Source: Lachnospiraceae bacterium (GTDB taxonomy: Bacteria; Bacillota; Clostridia; Lachnospirales; Lachnospiraceae). Taken from it: 64,000 bases of DNA. The DNA lies in NCBI GenBank assembly GCA_014804755.1, contig JAAUZE010000017.1, positions 97,835-161,834 on the forward strand, given 5' to 3'. The translations under genes and the position numbers were made by a program. The notes below the pieces were generated by a model that had not been told where the DNA came from, ran no database searches, and worked only from the letters and a program-made list of their open reading frames with translations. How positions within the stretch are numbered: position 1 is the stretch's first letter; every line of letters begins with the position of its first letter. Shown here piece after piece: positions 63,800 through 64,000 of this stretch.

Positions 63800-64000
63800 G
63801 TGCTTTCACCCATTTCCTTTAATGTCTCATCAATCAGGCTGTTTTGGATCGCCGTGTCGATATTAGCAGCAACAACCTTGGACGCCATCGCCGACGCGAT
63901 CGTGATCATCTCTCTCTTCACCTCGTCCGCCGCCTTCTGCTTCTCAAGCTCCGCCTCTGTTCTCGCCCGCTCCAAAATCGCCGCAGCTTCTTCCTTAGCC
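63787..64000 (-). CDS. atpF: ATP synthase F0 subunit b, C-terminal part (runs off the window)
   Basis: The frame is open to the edge of the window and encodes the last ~70 residues: AKEEAAAILERARTEAELEK, QKAADEVKREMITIASAMAS, then KVVAANIDTAIQNSLIDETL. The long Ala/Glu/Lys helix is typical of the stator b subunit dimerisation and delta-binding parts. The N-terminal membrane helix is outside the window. Operon order atpF-H-A-G-D-C is standard. Confidence 0.93.

Overview
The window looks like the chromosome of a spore-forming, Gram-positive clostridium, most likely a member of the Lachnospiraceae. The reasons are the co-occurrence of spoIID/spoIIQ, spoVT and spoVG, paired glgC/glgD, a DnaD/DnaI-type primosome, a T-box in front of ileS, a preQ1-I riboswitch in front of queT and an F-type ATP synthase operon, in DNA of roughly balanced base composition. 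No rRNA, tRNA, CRISPR array, prophage or complete insertion sequence was seen. The genus cannot be fixed from sequence reading alone.

Layout. 0-4.2 kb: 3' part of a class D beta-lactamase-like gene, a zinc-ribbon protein, a GNAT acetyltransferase, a PlsC acyltransferase and a Rpn/PD-(D/E)XK nuclease. 4.5-7.1 kb: a secreted YD-repeat protein whose promoter has nine G in the -35/-10 spacer, divergent from an orphan GHKL histidine kinase. 7.2-11.1 kb: an operon of a GH9-like lipoprotein, ddl and murF. 11.5-14.7 kb: spoIID-spoIIQ and a Ca-binding-loop protein. 14.9-21.9 kb: aconitase-family hydratase, XRE regulator, membrane zinc-ribbon protein and glycogen phosphorylase. 22-29.4 kb: an ECF sigma factor with its likely membrane anti-sigma, ileS with an AUC-specifier T-box, and a repeat-rich membrane protein with a related propeller. 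29.8-33.5 kb: spoVT, vanZ, an SGNH esterase lipoprotein and an XRE membrane regulator. 33.7-41.6 kb: carbohydrate genes (GH3 glycosidase, fucose/arabinose-type isomerase, DUF4867, xylulokinase) interrupted by an AT-rich DUF1016/YhcG nuclease gene. 41.8-49 kb: mfd, pth, spoVG, glgD, glgC. 49.3-54.3 kb on the opposite strand: murC, dnaD, dnaI, prs. 54.3-55.5 kb: a hairpin-rich stretch with one small gene, then preQ1 riboswitch and queT. 55.6-64 kb: a large exported protein of unknown function, a small unknown protein, and the ATP synthase genes read as atpF(partial)-H-A-G-D-C.

How the genes connect. Peptidoglycan precursor synthesis (ddl, murF, murC), sporulation engulfment (SpoIID/Q), glycogen storage (glgC, glgD, glgP), pentose/xylan use (GH3, SGNH esterase, isomerase, xylulokinase), replication restart and initiation (DnaD, DnaI), PRPP supply (prs) and energy conversion (atp) are all core functions. 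The most unusual material is regulatory or intergenic: the poly-G promoter, a cluster of DnaA-box-like sites in direct repeats ahead of dnaD-dnaI, a 135-bp branched inverted-repeat element, and a dispersed family of short perfect hairpins, many closing a GNA (or complementary TNC) three-base loop.
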